The position numbers and the translations under genes were made by a program. Of a stretch of 41,465 nucleotides of DNA, positions 1 through 9,881 are shown piece by piece (the stretch's first letter is position 1; each line of letters starts with the position of its first letter). Under the pieces are notes generated by a model. It saw only the letters and a program-made list of their open reading frames with translations. It made no database searches and was not told where the DNA came from. This stretch comes from Defluviitaleaceae bacterium (lineage in GTDB: Bacteria > Bacillota > Clostridia > Lachnospirales > UBA5962), in assembly GCA_009780765.1 (NCBI GenBank), contig WQZK01000002.1, forward strand, positions 1 through 41,465, given 5' to 3'.

Positions 1-354
1 ACGCTCCCTCGCCAATCCACTCTACACTAGCAGGAATAGTAATGCCCAATAAATATGTCGTGTTAGCAAAAGCACCCTCGCCGATATACAGCAGCCTATC
101 GCCCAAATAACCCTCGCCAAAAAGATAGCTCGCAAGGAGGTGTTGGCAAAGGCTCCCCGCCCTATGTACTCCACAGAGGAAGGAATTAGCACTGCTCTAA
201 TCGGCATTCCCATAAATTCATACGGCATAATGTGCGTAGTGTTAGAGGAAATAATAAGGGTAAAATCGTTCAAAATTGTAGCGTTGGGTCGTTGCATATA
301 AGCAAGCATTGTTTCGAGGCAATCGGGTATAAATATAAGCAAACAATACGACAA
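1..354 (-). pseudogene. BspA-type leucine-rich-repeat (LRR_5) protein fragment, frameshifted and cut by the window edge
   Basis: IPSSVEYIGRGAFANTSL is read in one minus frame, then SYLFGEGYLGDRLLYIGEGAFANTTYLLGITIPASVEWIGEGA continues in another frame up to base 1; both are LRR_5 repeat pattern. Confidence 0.6.
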
Positions 355-514
355 AAAATGTTATCGCCTAATGCTAATAACACTATTAAAATTACAACTA
401 TTTATAACGAATTCTATACTTAAATACATCAATGCAACTAAGTCTTGTTTATGACATAAAAAGTAACGAAGTATAATTATATATCTTAGGTAAATTTATT
501 CTACAATATAAATT

Positions 515-1891
515 CTATATGGGTTTTAGTTTTGCTGTAAAGTGGCGAAGTATCGGTGGTTCTTCGGTTATTTTATAGCCTTTTATGGTATTTACCCTTG
601 CTTTTATATTTATTAACGCTTGAGCGATTACATCTAAATGTGCTTGAGTGTAAACTCGGCGAGGTACAGCTAATCTAGCAAATTCGAATTCAGCTTTAAG
701 CTGCTCGCCGGTGTCTGGGTTGTTACCTAGCATATAACTACCAATATCACAACCACGAATGCCCGCCTCTATGTATAATTCGATAATAAGTGCTTGAGCG
801 GGAAATTCGTTATACGGAATATGTGGTAAGAATTTACCTGCATCCACAAATAAAGCATGTCCGCCCGTTGGTTTTTGATACGGAATGCCAGCTTTGTCTA
901 ATTTTGCACCTAAATATTCAATCTGACCGATTCGGTATTGTAGATAGTTTTCGTCTAAGCCCTCTTTAAGTCCAATCGCTAGTGCTTCTAAATCTCTACC
1001 GCTTAACCCGCCGTAACTAACAAAACCTTCAAATGAAATACAGCGTTGCTTTACTAACTCGGCAACTTTTTTATCCCTTACTCCAACAAGACCACCCATA
1101 TTTACAATCGCATCCTTTTTGGCACTCATTGTAAAAAAGTCGCCGCAAGCAAACATTTCTTTTACAATTTCGGCAATAGATTTTTTATTATAGTTTGCTT
1201 CCCGCTCTTTAATAAAGTAAGCGTTTTCAAAGCATCTGGCCGCATCAATTAGCACGGGGATTTTATGCTTTTTAGCAATGGAAGAAGTTTCTTTAATATT
1301 CGCCATACTAACAGGCTGACCGCCTGCAGAATTATTAGTAATTGTGATAATTATAGTGCCTATGTTTTCGCTACCTAATTCTTTGATAAGTTCAACAAGC
1401 CTAGCATTATCCATATTGCCCTTAAAGTCGTATGGAGAAGTAGTGTCTAAAGCCTCAGCTACAACGCAGTCGATAGCCCTAGCACCTGCAATCTCGACAT
1501 GTGCTCTAGTGGTATCAAAGTGCATATTGCTTATAGCGTATTTTTTATTCTTTAATAAAATCGGCAGTAGAATTTTCTCAGCTGCTCTGCCTTGATGCAC
1601 AGGCTGTATGTAGTCAAAATCAAAAATTTCGGTAGCAGATTTGATAAGTGCTCGATAGCTTTTGCTACCGGCGTACGCTTCGTCGCCCTCTAGCACACCA
1701 GCCCATTGGGTAGTACTCATAGCACCTGTTCCGCTATCTGTAAGTAAATCGATATAAACATCTTCGCTGTCTAAATTAAAAACATTATAATCAGCTTCTT
1801 TAATTTTTTTAATGCGCTCTTCTTTAGTGAGCATTTTAATAGGCTCAACGCTTTTTATCCTAAATGGTTCTGGAAAGTAAATTGTACTCAT
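515..1891 (-). CDS. tnaA: Tryptophanase (PLP-dependent beta-eliminating lyase)
   Basis: [70 protein letters not shown]-like and [10 protein letters not shown] motifs; closer to TnaA than to tyrosine phenol-lyase. Start set at internal Met ([10 protein letters not shown]). Confidence 0.93.
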   Translation of the reverse strand: MSTIYFPEPFRIKSVEPIKMLTKEERIKKIKEADYNVFNLDSEDVYIDLLTDSGTGAMSTTQWAGVLEGDEAYAGSKSYRALIKSATEIFDFDYIQPVHQGRAAEKILLPILLKNKKYAISNMHFDTTRAHVEIAGARAIDCVVAEALDTTSPYDFKGNMDNARLVELIKELGSENIGTIIITITNNSAGGQPVSMANIKETSSIAKKHKIPVLIDAARCFENAYFIKEREANYNKKSIAEIVKEMFACGDFFTMSAKKDAIVNMGGLVGVRDKKVAELVKQRCISFEGFVSYGGLSGRDLEALAIGLKEGLDENYLQYRIGQIEYLGAKLDKAGIPYQKPTGGHALFVDAGKFLPHIPYNEFPAQALIIELYIEAGIRGCDIGSYMLGNNPDTGEQLKAEFEFARLAVPRRVYTQAHLDVIAQALINIKARVNTIKGYKITEEPPILRHFTAKLKPI

Positions 1892-1948
1892 GGCTTTGAT
1901 TGTGGCAGATAATAGCAAAAAAGTCAATTTGTTTTTTGTATAATAAAT

Positions 1949-1978
1949 TTGACAAAATGACAAAAAGTGTGTTAAAAT
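1949..1978 (+). promoter_or_regulatory. Putative sigma-70 promoter for the 2020 gene
   Basis: TTGACA - 18 nt - TAAAAT. Confidence 0.45.
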
Positions 1979-2019
1979 AATTATTAGATTTTCAATCTTT
2001 TAGGAGACTTGTAGAAGAC

Positions 2020-3048
2020 TTGATTTTTATGACAAATAAAAACAATAAAAAAGTTAAAATTAAGCTACTTTGTGGTACCTCGTTTAAGCGGGAAATAGTG
2101 GGAATAATAGGTCTGTTTGCATTTGTTATTGGACTTGCGACATTGATGTTTTTTAGCATATTTAACGAGTGGGACGATTTAGTAAGCATCGTATTGCCTT
2201 CCATTTTAATTCCGTTAATTCTTTTTGGGATAGTGTGGACTTTTGCTCGTGTTTATGCTAGAAATATAGTTGTTGATTATGCTACTCAAGAAGTTTTAGT
2301 ACATAAAGGGGTTTTTCATTCTGGGTTTTTCCCTAAGAAAAAATACAAAATCCCACTAGCTTCAATTGTGTCAATTCGCTATAAACTTTACGAGGATTTT
2401 CATATAATAGAGGGGCGCCAAAGTACAGGAAGAGAACGCACTTTTACTAGATTGGATAAAAAATCAGGAACTTGGCGTATGGATAGACACGCGATAAAAT
2501 TTATTTTAGATAGTGGCGAAGAAATAACCTGTTGTGGGTACGCTAACACAAGAGAAAAAGATGCAAGCGGTAAATGGATAAACATAACTGGCAAAAAAAC
2601 AAAAGAGGTAATCAACAAACTAAGCGATTTATTAGAAACTTGGCAAATTAGAAATAGCATTTGCCACGAAAAAAGAGCAACAGATAACAAGCCAGAGGTT
2701 ATAGATAGCGATAAAGACGAATGCGAGCTTTTAGCAAAAATTAAGGAAGATAAAGCTAGGCGAAAAAAGCAGGCTCTTATAGTTTATATTATTGGTGCTT
2801 TGGTAATTATCGGTGGTATCTTAATTATTGTATTTGGAATTCTTAATGAAGAGTGGGGTAACGGTGGTGTTTCTGCACTTGGCGGAATAGTCATAGTGAT
2901 AGGATTAGCTTTAATGCTTGGTGCAAGGTGGCATAGTAATATTTGTGCTGTATGTAAAGAATGCAAGAAGGGTGTTATGGAGCCAGAGGGCGATTTAAGA
3001 TACAAATGTAGTAACTGTGGCAGAATAACACTAGAGCAGTTGGGATAA
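2020..3048 (+). CDS. Hypothetical membrane protein with C-terminal zinc ribbon (possible bacterial PH-like region)
   Basis: TM segments; C-terminal CAVCKECKKG..YKCSNCGRI zinc ribbon. Confidence 0.7.
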   Translation: MIFMTNKNNKKVKIKLLCGTSFKREIVGIIGLFAFVIGLATLMFFSIFNEWDDLVSIVLPSILIPLILFGIVWTFARVYARNIVVDYATQEVLVHKGVFHSGFFPKKKYKIPLASIVSIRYKLYEDFHIIEGRQSTGRERTFTRLDKKSGTWRMDRHAIKFILDSGEEITCCGYANTREKDASGKWINITGKKTKEVINKLSDLLETWQIRNSICHEKRATDNKPEVIDSDKDECELLAKIKEDKARRKKQALIVYIIGALVIIGGILIIVFGILNEEWGNGGVSALGGIVIVIGLALMLGARWHSNICAVCKECKKGVMEPEGDLRYKCSNCGRITLEQLG

Positions 3049-3056
3049 AAAGACCT

Positions 3057-4112
3057 TTGCAAAAAAGCGTTAAAAAAACTATCGTGGATAGCATAATAAA
3101 CTTCTTTAAGGGAGTGCTTGTGGGGATTGTAAACATTATGCCTGGCTTTAGTAGCGGTACGATGCTCATTTTATGCGGAATTTACGAGCCACTTTTAGAT
3201 AATGTTACAGGTCTTATAAAAAGCAAAAAACAATTTGTAAAAGGAATTATTTTTTTACTGCCTATAGCACTTGGAGTACTTGTGGGTATTTTTGCTTTTG
3301 CACAAATTTTAAGTTTTTTATTAGAACGGTTTTCATTGCCGACTTATGCGTTGTTTGCCGGATTAGTTTTGGGCAGTATTCCAATGATTGTATTGATGGT
3401 TTATACAATACGCAACGCACAACGCACAACGCACAATAAAAAAATTGAGAATGAAAGAGTTGAAGATGAAATTTTAGAAACAACTGTAGGGGACGCACTC
3501 TTGGGCGTCCCGCAAATAAATGACGATATTCAAAAAGAAACTTCGCCTCTAAAATTAAATAAATTTGAGTTGTGGCACTTAATTCCTATAGTTTTAGCAT
3601 GTGTGTTAGTTATAGGCTTTGCGGTACTACAAAGATTTACCCCTACCCCAGATGGTAATGGAGAAGATTTATCATTTATAGTAGGACTCATTATAGTAAT
3701 CTCGGGAATAGTCAGCGGTATAGCCGTTATAGTGCCAGGTCTTAGCGGAGCGCTTATGCTTATTCTAATGGGACAATATACAACTATTCTTAGTGCAATT
3801 AGTTTATCAGAATTTGAAATATCTAATATTCCTATAATATTGCTGTTTATTTTAGGTGTGGCTATAGGGCTTATTGTCGCTGTTTTTGGAGTAAGGTTTT
3901 TACTAAAACGCTTTAGAATAATTTCGTATTTAGCAATAATCGGCTTTTTAGTAGGCTCGGTAGCAAGCATTTTTATCTTAACTGAAACCTATTATTCAGC
4001 CACCAACACACTAGGTATAGCTGTAGCAGTGATACTATTTATTGTAGGTGCCGTAGCATCTTTTATGCTATCTAACCTAAATATCCTAAAAAAAAGTAAA
4101 AATCGTTCCTGA
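3057..4112 (+). CDS. DUF368 family membrane protein (PopT-type undecaprenyl-phosphate translocase)
   Basis: GVLVGIVNIMPGFSSGTMLILCGIYEPLL and IAVIVPGLSGALMLILMGQY, the duplicated DUF368 signature; TTG start. Confidence 0.85.
   Translation: MQKSVKKTIVDSIINFFKGVLVGIVNIMPGFSSGTMLILCGIYEPLLDNVTGLIKSKKQFVKGIIFLLPIALGVLVGIFAFAQILSFLLERFSLPTYALFAGLVLGSIPMIVLMVYTIRNAQRTTHNKKIENERVEDEILETTVGDALLGVPQINDDIQKETSPLKLNKFELWHLIPIVLACVLVIGFAVLQRFTPTPDGNGEDLSFIVGLIIVISGIVSGIAVIVPGLSGALMLILMGQYTTILSAISLSEFEISNIPIILLFILGVAIGLIVAVFGVRFLLKRFRIISYLAIIGFLVGSVASIFILTETYYSATNTLGIAVAVILFIVGAVASFMLSNLNILKKSKNRS
3411..3436 (+). repeat. Heptanucleotide tandem repeat (CGCACAA)n inside the DUF368 gene
   Basis: CGCAA-CGCACAA-CGCACAA-CGCACAA. 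Confidence 0.85.
3484..3512 (+). repeat. Short palindromic element, copy 1 (inside DUF368 CDS)
   Basis: CTGTAGGGGACGCACTCTTGGGCGTCCCG; GGGACGC/GCGTCCC arms; same sequence at 38341 and, reversed, at 39702. Confidence 0.85.
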
Positions 4113-4130
4113 AAAGATTAAAAATTACAT

Positions 4131-4159
4131 TTGACACGACTCAATGTTTTTGATATTAT
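4131..4159 (+). promoter_or_regulatory. Sigma-70 promoter of tRNA-Ser
   Basis: TTGACA - 17 nt - TATTAT about 60 bp before the tRNA. Confidence 0.7.
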
Positions 4160-4218
4160 ACTCTAGTTCTCTTCGCAAAATTGCTTTGTAGCAAATATAA
4201 TCTTTCTATTTAATATTT

Positions 4219-4311
4219 GGAGTGGTACCCAAGCGGCTCAAGGGGCTCCCCTGCTAAGGGAGTAGGCTGGATAAAACTGGCGCGGGGGTTCAAATCCCCC
4301 CCACTCCGCCA
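4219..4311 (+). tRNA. tRNA-Ser(GCT)
   Basis: GGAGTGG...CCACTCC acceptor pairing, anticodon loop CTGCTAA (GCT), long variable arm, encoded CCA. Confidence 0.95.
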
Positions 4312-4316
4312 AATTG

Positions 4317-4341
4317 GCTTTCGTTTAATCGAGAGCCTTTT
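4317..4341 (+). terminator. Rho-independent terminator after tRNA-Ser
   Basis: GGCTTTCG-TTTAAT-CGAGAGCC followed by TTTTTT. Confidence 0.8.
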
Positions 4342-4590
4342 TTGTTAGACTGATAAACACGCTTAAAGCACTGTGTAACTGATTTGGAAACTAGGGGGTG
4401 CAAGATTTTTGCTCAATTTTTGTCCGAACCTCAAAGCCTATCCCAAAAAAGCCAAAAAATATTTCCAAAGAGAATTTAGTGATTTGTACAGGGTAAAACA
4501 AGATAAAAAGAGCATGATTTTTAGCAGTAAAAAAGCAAACTCCCTCAACAAAGCATCCAGTAACCCTTACATGACAGAGGCGAGTTGAAC

Positions 4591-5754
4591 CTACATTACT
4601 TCTTTTGCTATTTCTAGCAATTTTAATTTATCATCTTCTAAATCTAACACATGCATTTTTCTATGACAATTTGCACAAAGAGCAACTGTATTTTGGATAG
4701 TGTCTTCGCCACCTTTGGAAAGCCAACAAATGTGATGACTTTCCAAATATGGCTCTCCACTTTTCTTATCAAAAGGTGCTTTGCTTTTGCATAATTGGCA
4801 AATACCATTGGCTCTGCGAAAAGCATATTCTGCAATATTAGCATCTCGATAATATACTGTTGTTGTTACTTTTTGCGTAGGTGGAGTTTTTTGTTCTGCA
4901 CTTAAAGCTCTTTTTTGAAGCTCTGTATTTGGTAGCTTCTTAGCTATTTTTTCTCTTTTTTTGTAATTTGAATTAGCATTCTCTAAAGTTCCAGTTTGAT
5001 TTATTAATAGTTTCCAAATGCCAGATCCTTTTCCTCCAGCAGGCTCCACAGTCGGATAATCTGTTCCTTGAGAATAGAGATCTCGACTTGCCATTGTTTG
5101 CAACTCCTTTCTAACAGTATTTTCAGGAGTCTTTGAATTTGACAAATCATAAAAATCATAATCTAAAATAGTTTGCACAATATCAAAATCTCTTCCTTCA
5201 CCTATTATTTCTAAAGCGGCTGTGATAGCCTCTTTCCAAGTGCTTTTTCTTATGCTATAAAAGATTTTTTCCTTAACAAAACCTGACAGTTTTATCCCTT
5301 TTGAAACTTCAGTAGCATATGAGTCATGCAACCCTGCAGCCATAACAATTGAGGCAGCAGATATCTTTACTTTCTTTATATGCTTTGCATAGCGAATCCC
5401 AAACAAATGAATCATTGTAACCGCTTCGCCCTCTGAAGCAGAATTATACATGTTTTTTAACTTGCTGCTCAACTCTTCCTTAGAAAGGGTTTCTTCAAGT
5501 TCTGTTTCCTCACTTTGAGCAGATTTATCTACTTCTTCAACATAATTTGCTAGATTGATTCCTTTACTTATCTCAACACTATAATTACTACTAATTCCAG
5601 CATTTTTTACAATCTCGTGTATGCTTAAAGAATCAACTTGCAAATCTTTAGAGTATCTTATTCCAAATAAATGTATCATAGCAACTTGACTACGAGAATC
5701 TATTCCGCTTTCATACATTTCTTTTAAAAATAAAGACAATTTGTCTTTTGTCAT
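4591..5754 (-). CDS. HNH endonuclease with duplicated N-terminal domain and a winged-helix-like middle region
   Basis: C-terminal CQLC..YLESHHICWLSKGGEDTIQNTVALCANCHRKMH (HNH with zinc cysteines). N-terminal MIHLFGIRYSKD.. and MIHLFGIRYAKH.. duplication. RBS AAGGAGG upstream. Confidence 0.85.
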   Translation of the reverse strand: MTKDKLSLFLKEMYESGIDSRSQVAMIHLFGIRYSKDLQVDSLSIHEIVKNAGISSNYSVEISKGINLANYVEEVDKSAQSEETELEETLSKEELSSKLKNMYNSASEGEAVTMIHLFGIRYAKHIKKVKISAASIVMAAGLHDSYATEVSKGIKLSGFVKEKIFYSIRKSTWKEAITAALEIIGEGRDFDIVQTILDYDFYDLSNSKTPENTVRKELQTMASRDLYSQGTDYPTVEPAGGKGSGIWKLLINQTGTLENANSNYKKREKIAKKLPNTELQKRALSAEQKTPPTQKVTTTVYYRDANIAEYAFRRANGICQLCKSKAPFDKKSGEPYLESHHICWLSKGGEDTIQNTVALCANCHRKMHVLDLEDDKLKLLEIAKEVM

Positions 5755-5755
5755 A

Positions 5756-7054
5756 TTACAAAACCTCCTTCAATAAAAAGTCTTTTAGGTGGATGCCAAC
5801 TACTCCGTTTTTATTTTCTTGCCAGTACTTATCTAAGGTTACTACATATTTTGGGTAGTTGTCCTTAATGTCTAATAAAGGATTAAATTCTCTGTCTATA
5901 ACTTCGTTGCTAGAAAATGCTGTGCAGACTTGAACATAGATTTTTTCGCTTAATTTTTCGGCAACAAAGTCTATTTCTCTATTATCGTCTTTGCCCATTT
6001 TACCTACATAAACTTTGTATCCTCGTCTTATAAGCTCGTTATAAACAATGTTTTCTAAAATGCCAGGCAAGTTAGTTCGCTTAAAGCCACCTATAGTATA
6101 TTGGAGTGAATGATCAGCTAGATAATATTTATCGTTACTTTTTAATAGCTCTTTGCCCTTAATATCATAGCGAGAGACTTTTCTTATAATGCAAGCATTT
6201 TCTAGGTATCTAATATAATTACCAATCGTCTCTAAATCTCCGCTACCACTATTGCTTTTTAGATAGTCTGATATCCTTCTAAGCGTTATAAGACTGCCTA
6301 CATTATCATAAACAAAAGCGATAATTTTTTCTAGTAATGGAACATTTTTCACTTTGTTTCTTGCGACTACATCTTTTAAGACAGCAGAGGAATGTATGTC
6401 TAAAACTAGTTGTCTTGCTTGCTCTGTTGAAAATTGCGTTGTGGATAATAGAGGAAAGCCGCCAATTTGAATGTATTCATCCAAATCATCTACTACTGAA
6501 ATAGCAACTAGCTTACTCTTACTTATATCATCGGCAATATCTAGTCTTGTTTTGGGGTTAAATGCTTCAATTTCAGCCACTCTCGATTCTTGTCTAAATT
6601 TAACAAACTCCTCATACGAAAGAGGATTGATTTCAAAAGACACATATCTTCCTGCAATTAGTGTTGCAAGTTCTCCAGATAGTAATTGAGAATTAGAGCC
6701 CGTCACAAAAATATCCGTGTTTCTTAATCTTAAAGAATTAACCGCTCTCTCCCAATCCTTAACCATTTGGATTTCGTCTAAGAAAATATAATATCTTTTA
6801 TCATCTGTCATTTTATCAGTTACATAATCATGCAACTTTTTATATGTGAGAATATTGCTAAATTCAGCTTCCTCAAAGTTTGCAAATATTATATGCTGCT
6901 CGTCAGTGATTTTTAAGACTTCACCCTTTAATAGCTTCAAAATCTCTGATTTGCCGCTTCTTCGCACACCAGTTATAACTTTTATTAAATCCCTTTTATT
7001 AAAAAATCCTTTTATCCTATCCGTATAAATTTTTCTTTCTATTGGATTATTCAT
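5756..7054 (-). CDS. AAA-type ATP-binding protein (DUF4143 family)
   Basis: ITGVRRSGKSEILKLL Walker A, YIFLDEIQMVKDWERAVNSL Walker B, DIFVTGSNSQLLSGELATLIAGRY, C-terminal EIDFVAEK nuclease-like region. Start set at MNNPIERK. Confidence 0.85.
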   Translation of the reverse strand: MNNPIERKIYTDRIKGFFNKRDLIKVITGVRRSGKSEILKLLKGEVLKITDEQHIIFANFEEAEFSNILTYKKLHDYVTDKMTDDKRYYIFLDEIQMVKDWERAVNSLRLRNTDIFVTGSNSQLLSGELATLIAGRYVSFEINPLSYEEFVKFRQESRVAEIEAFNPKTRLDIADDISKSKLVAISVVDDLDEYIQIGGFPLLSTTQFSTEQARQLVLDIHSSAVLKDVVARNKVKNVPLLEKIIAFVYDNVGSLITLRRISDYLKSNSGSGDLETIGNYIRYLENACIIRKVSRYDIKGKELLKSNDKYYLADHSLQYTIGGFKRTNLPGILENIVYNELIRRGYKVYVGKMGKDDNREIDFVAEKLSEKIYVQVCTAFSSNEVIDREFNPLLDIKDNYPKYVVTLDKYWQENKNGVVGIHLKDFLLKEVL

Positions 7055-7115
7055 GTGCACCTCCATTTTGACGCACAATCAGTATAGCAGATTAAAAAAC
7101 CTTTTGCAAGCGTTT

Positions 7116-7134
7116 TGTCGGCATAATGCCAACA
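7116..7134. promoter_or_regulatory. Imperfect 19-bp palindrome upstream of the AAA gene (possible operator)
   Basis: TGTCGGCATAATGCCAACA, symmetric except one base pair and the centre. Confidence 0.4.
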
Positions 7135-7280
7135 TTTTTCTAAGAAACCTGCATTTTGTCTGGGTTTTTAATTTTTATGAGGCTATTGATATTTTAAAAA
7201 ACTCTAACTCCACTTACCCCCAATTTTTCACCCTAACACTAAAAAACACCACTTTTACACCATGAGTGATGTAGGTGAAA

Positions 7281-7306
7281 GTTCGAAACTAGCCCACTCC
7301 GCCAAA
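7281..7306 (+). repeat. Partial copy of a tRNA 3' end (candidate att site)
   Basis: gttcgaaactagCCCACTCCGCCAAA; the 14-bp CCCACTCCGCCAAA is identical to 4300-4313, with partial T-arm similarity upstream. Confidence 0.65.
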
Positions 7307-7337
7307 AAAAGCGACATCTGTGATGTCGCTTTTTTGT
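7304..7337. terminator. Bidirectional terminator
   Basis: AAAAAAAGCGACATC-TGT-GATGTCGCTTTTTT. Confidence 0.85.
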
Positions 7338-7386
7338 TATATCTTGAGACTTTGTATCTAAAAAGAACTAATTTATTATATAGGTT

Positions 7387-9099
7387 TTAAGCTTTATTTG
7401 TAAAAGTTATTGAAATCTCTGTGCCTTGATTTTCTTTGCTTTTAAGTTTGATCGAGGCATTATAATAATTGCAAATATGTTTTACAATAGCTAATCCAAG
7501 CCCTGTACCACCCTCTTGTTTGATACGACTTTTATCTACACGATAAAATCGCTCAAATACACGGGATAAATCTTTTTGCGGAATGCCTATCCCGCTATCT
7601 TTTACTGTTAGTGTAACACCGATTGCACTTTTTTTCAATTTAACCAAAATCTCGCCACCATTGTTTGTGTATTTGATTGCGTTATCTATAAGATTACTTA
7701 CAACTTCTGTTATTTTTTCGCTGTTAGCTAATATAACACACTCGTCTAAATCTTGAACAATTTTTATATCTTTGTTGATTGCTTTCGGTAATGCTGCGAT
7801 TATAACTTGACTAATTATCTGGTCAAAAGCTATCATCTCATCAATAGTCTCTTTGTCTTCTTCTAGCTCGGAAATTTTTAACATATCTTCAATGAGTAGC
7901 TTCATTCTAAGGGCTTCTTTATGAATAGTTTCTACAAACGCTTTATTAAACTTTTTATCCTTAAGCAACACTTCGCTATAACCAACCACCGAAGATAGCG
8001 GAGTATTTAACTCGTGGCTAGCATTAGCAAAAAACTCTTGCTTTTCTGTTGCTACTTTTCTTAATTCGGTTACATTTTGTACTGCTATAATAAGGCTTAT
8101 CTTATCAATTGCAATCGGTAAAAATCTTACTTGAAAAATTTCGCCGCTTGCTCTAATATGATCATAGAGTATTAAACTCTTTTTTGTTAAAGCTTGCCTA
8201 ATGTTATCCAGCACAGAAATATTTCGTACAACTTTTTCTATCTGCATCGGCTCGGTATACTCAAAGCAGAAAAACTCTTCCGCCATTTTGTTGCATGAAA
8301 TTATAATCCCTTCATTATCCAGTGCTACAATACCTTGATCTATGTTTCCTAAAATTAAATCCAATTTTTGTCTTTCTGCTCTACTTTGCGACAGTGCATC
8401 TTTTAGTTTTTGACTAATCTCGTCTATCTCTATTAGCACTTTATTTATTTCGTCGTGCTTAGTTAGTAAAATTGAGCTATCTTCCTCTAAACCGATATCC
8501 TCTAATTTTTTCTTAATCATAAATATTGGTGCGGTAACGCTTTTGGTTAATTTTGGCAAAATGAGCATTACCGCCAGCATAGTAACAACAAACATTCCAA
8601 ACATTATACCGATAAGCGGCCATAAATAATTATTGATGTTAGCCACAGGAATTGCAACCCGTAGCACTACCTCAACTTCGCCCACTTCAACAACTTGTGC
8701 CATATATAAAAAAGCTACCCTAAAAGTATCACTGACTCTCATATCTTGCCCTATCCCGTTAGCTATAGCACCTATTACTTCAGGACGATTGCTTCGATTT
8801 TCTAATTCAGCAGGGTCATTAGTTAAAGTATCAGCCAAAACTGTGCCATCTAAAGATATAATTGTTATTCTTAAATCGCCGTCTGTCAGTCTAACAAGAT
8901 TGTCAAAATCGTTACTGGTATTTAGATAGCTTTCAAAAACAGCTAGGTAACTTCTGGCTGTAGTTCTAGCATTTCTATGGTTAACCTCGGTTAAAACAAA
9001 AATCATTGCAATAATAGATACAAATAATGCTGTCGCTACTACTAGCATAATTTTGAGAGCAATCGCTCTATTTAGACTTTTATCTTTTTTCGTTTTCAT
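7387..9099 (-). CDS. phoR: PhoR-like sensor histidine kinase
   Basis: FFANASHELNTPLSSVVGYSEVLL H-box, DNAIKYTNNGGEI N-box, DSGIGIPQKDLSRVFERFYRVDKSR; next to the response regulator and pst genes. Confidence 0.9.
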   Translation of the reverse strand: MKTKKDKSLNRAIALKIMLVVATALFVSIIAMIFVLTEVNHRNARTTARSYLAVFESYLNTSNDFDNLVRLTDGDLRITIISLDGTVLADTLTNDPAELENRSNRPEVIGAIANGIGQDMRVSDTFRVAFLYMAQVVEVGEVEVVLRVAIPVANINNYLWPLIGIMFGMFVVTMLAVMLILPKLTKSVTAPIFMIKKKLEDIGLEEDSSILLTKHDEINKVLIEIDEISQKLKDALSQSRAERQKLDLILGNIDQGIVALDNEGIIISCNKMAEEFFCFEYTEPMQIEKVVRNISVLDNIRQALTKKSLILYDHIRASGEIFQVRFLPIAIDKISLIIAVQNVTELRKVATEKQEFFANASHELNTPLSSVVGYSEVLLKDKKFNKAFVETIHKEALRMKLLIEDMLKISELEEDKETIDEMIAFDQIISQVIIAALPKAINKDIKIVQDLDECVILANSEKITEVVSNLIDNAIKYTNNGGEILVKLKKSAIGVTLTVKDSGIGIPQKDLSRVFERFYRVDKSRIKQEGGTGLGLAIVKHICNYYNASIKLKSKENQGTEISITFTNKA

Positions 9100-9124
9100 T
9101 TTTTATTATCCAAATTTTTCGATA

Positions 9125-9808
9125 TTATATTCTCGTTAGGATATATCCTACCCCTCGCACCGACTGAATTGCCTCGGCACTTGTGCCTAACTTTTCTCTA
9201 AGGTTTTTCATATGAATATCTATAGTTCTCGTTTCTCCAAAATACTCATACCCCCAAATTTCTTTTAGCAGCGTGTCTCTTTCAACAACATTACCAACAT
9301 TAAGCATTAAATATTTTAGTAATTCGAATTCTTTATTTGTGAGGGTAATTTTTTTATTTTCTACTAAAACAACTCTCGATTCTTGATTTAGTACAATAGA
9401 ATTTACGATGATTTCACTACTACTTATAACGGCGGATTTTTTACGCAAGTTTGCCCTAATCCTTGCCATAAGTTCTAATACCGAAAAAGGTTTTGTAATG
9501 TAATCATCTGCACCGGCATCTAATCCTGCTATTTTATTCATCTCAGATGCTTTTGCAGTCAGCATAATAACGCTTGTACTTGCCGACTTATACTTTTGCC
9601 TAAAGTCTTTCAGTGCCTTTATACCATCTGTTCCCGCCATCATAATATCTAAGAGTATCAAATCGGGTAAAAGTTTTTCGCACTCTTGTAAAAGTGTATC
9701 TGCACTTGAAAAAGCCCTTACATCATAACCCTCGTTTGTGATGGCATAGGTAATTAATTCTCTTATAGAGTCGTCATCTTCTGCTGTATAGATTAGTTGT
9801 TTTTTCAT
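9125..9808 (-). CDS. PhoB/PhoP-family response regulator (OmpR type)
   Basis: Receiver LPDLILLDIMMAGTDG..KPFSVLELMARIRA; winged helix EFELLKYLMLN..TIDIHMKNLREKL..IQSVRGVGYIL. Confidence 0.92.
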   Translation of the reverse strand: MKKQLIYTAEDDDSIRELITYAITNEGYDVRAFSSADTLLQECEKLLPDLILLDIMMAGTDGIKALKDFRQKYKSASTSVIMLTAKASEMNKIAGLDAGADDYITKPFSVLELMARIRANLRKKSAVISSSEIIVNSIVLNQESRVVLVENKKITLTNKEFELLKYLMLNVGNVVERDTLLKEIWGYEYFGETRTIDIHMKNLREKLGTSAEAIQSVRGVGYILTRI

Positions 9809-9881
9809 TTTTTTACTCTCATGTAGCTAGCTATAATAATAACTTAGTAGTTTCAATTTTTTTATTATCGCAATAAGACTA

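Noticed and set aside
3530-3970. 146-aa minus ORF over the DUF368 gene
   Set aside because: Antisense of a clearly recognised coding frame.
4342-4590. Integrase remnant next to tRNA-Ser
   Set aside because: Short frames in this stretch show no recognisable integrase motif; not supportable.
7281-7306. Complete second tRNA gene
   Set aside because: Only the acceptor 3' strand and a partial T-loop match; no upstream cloverleaf could be folded by eye.
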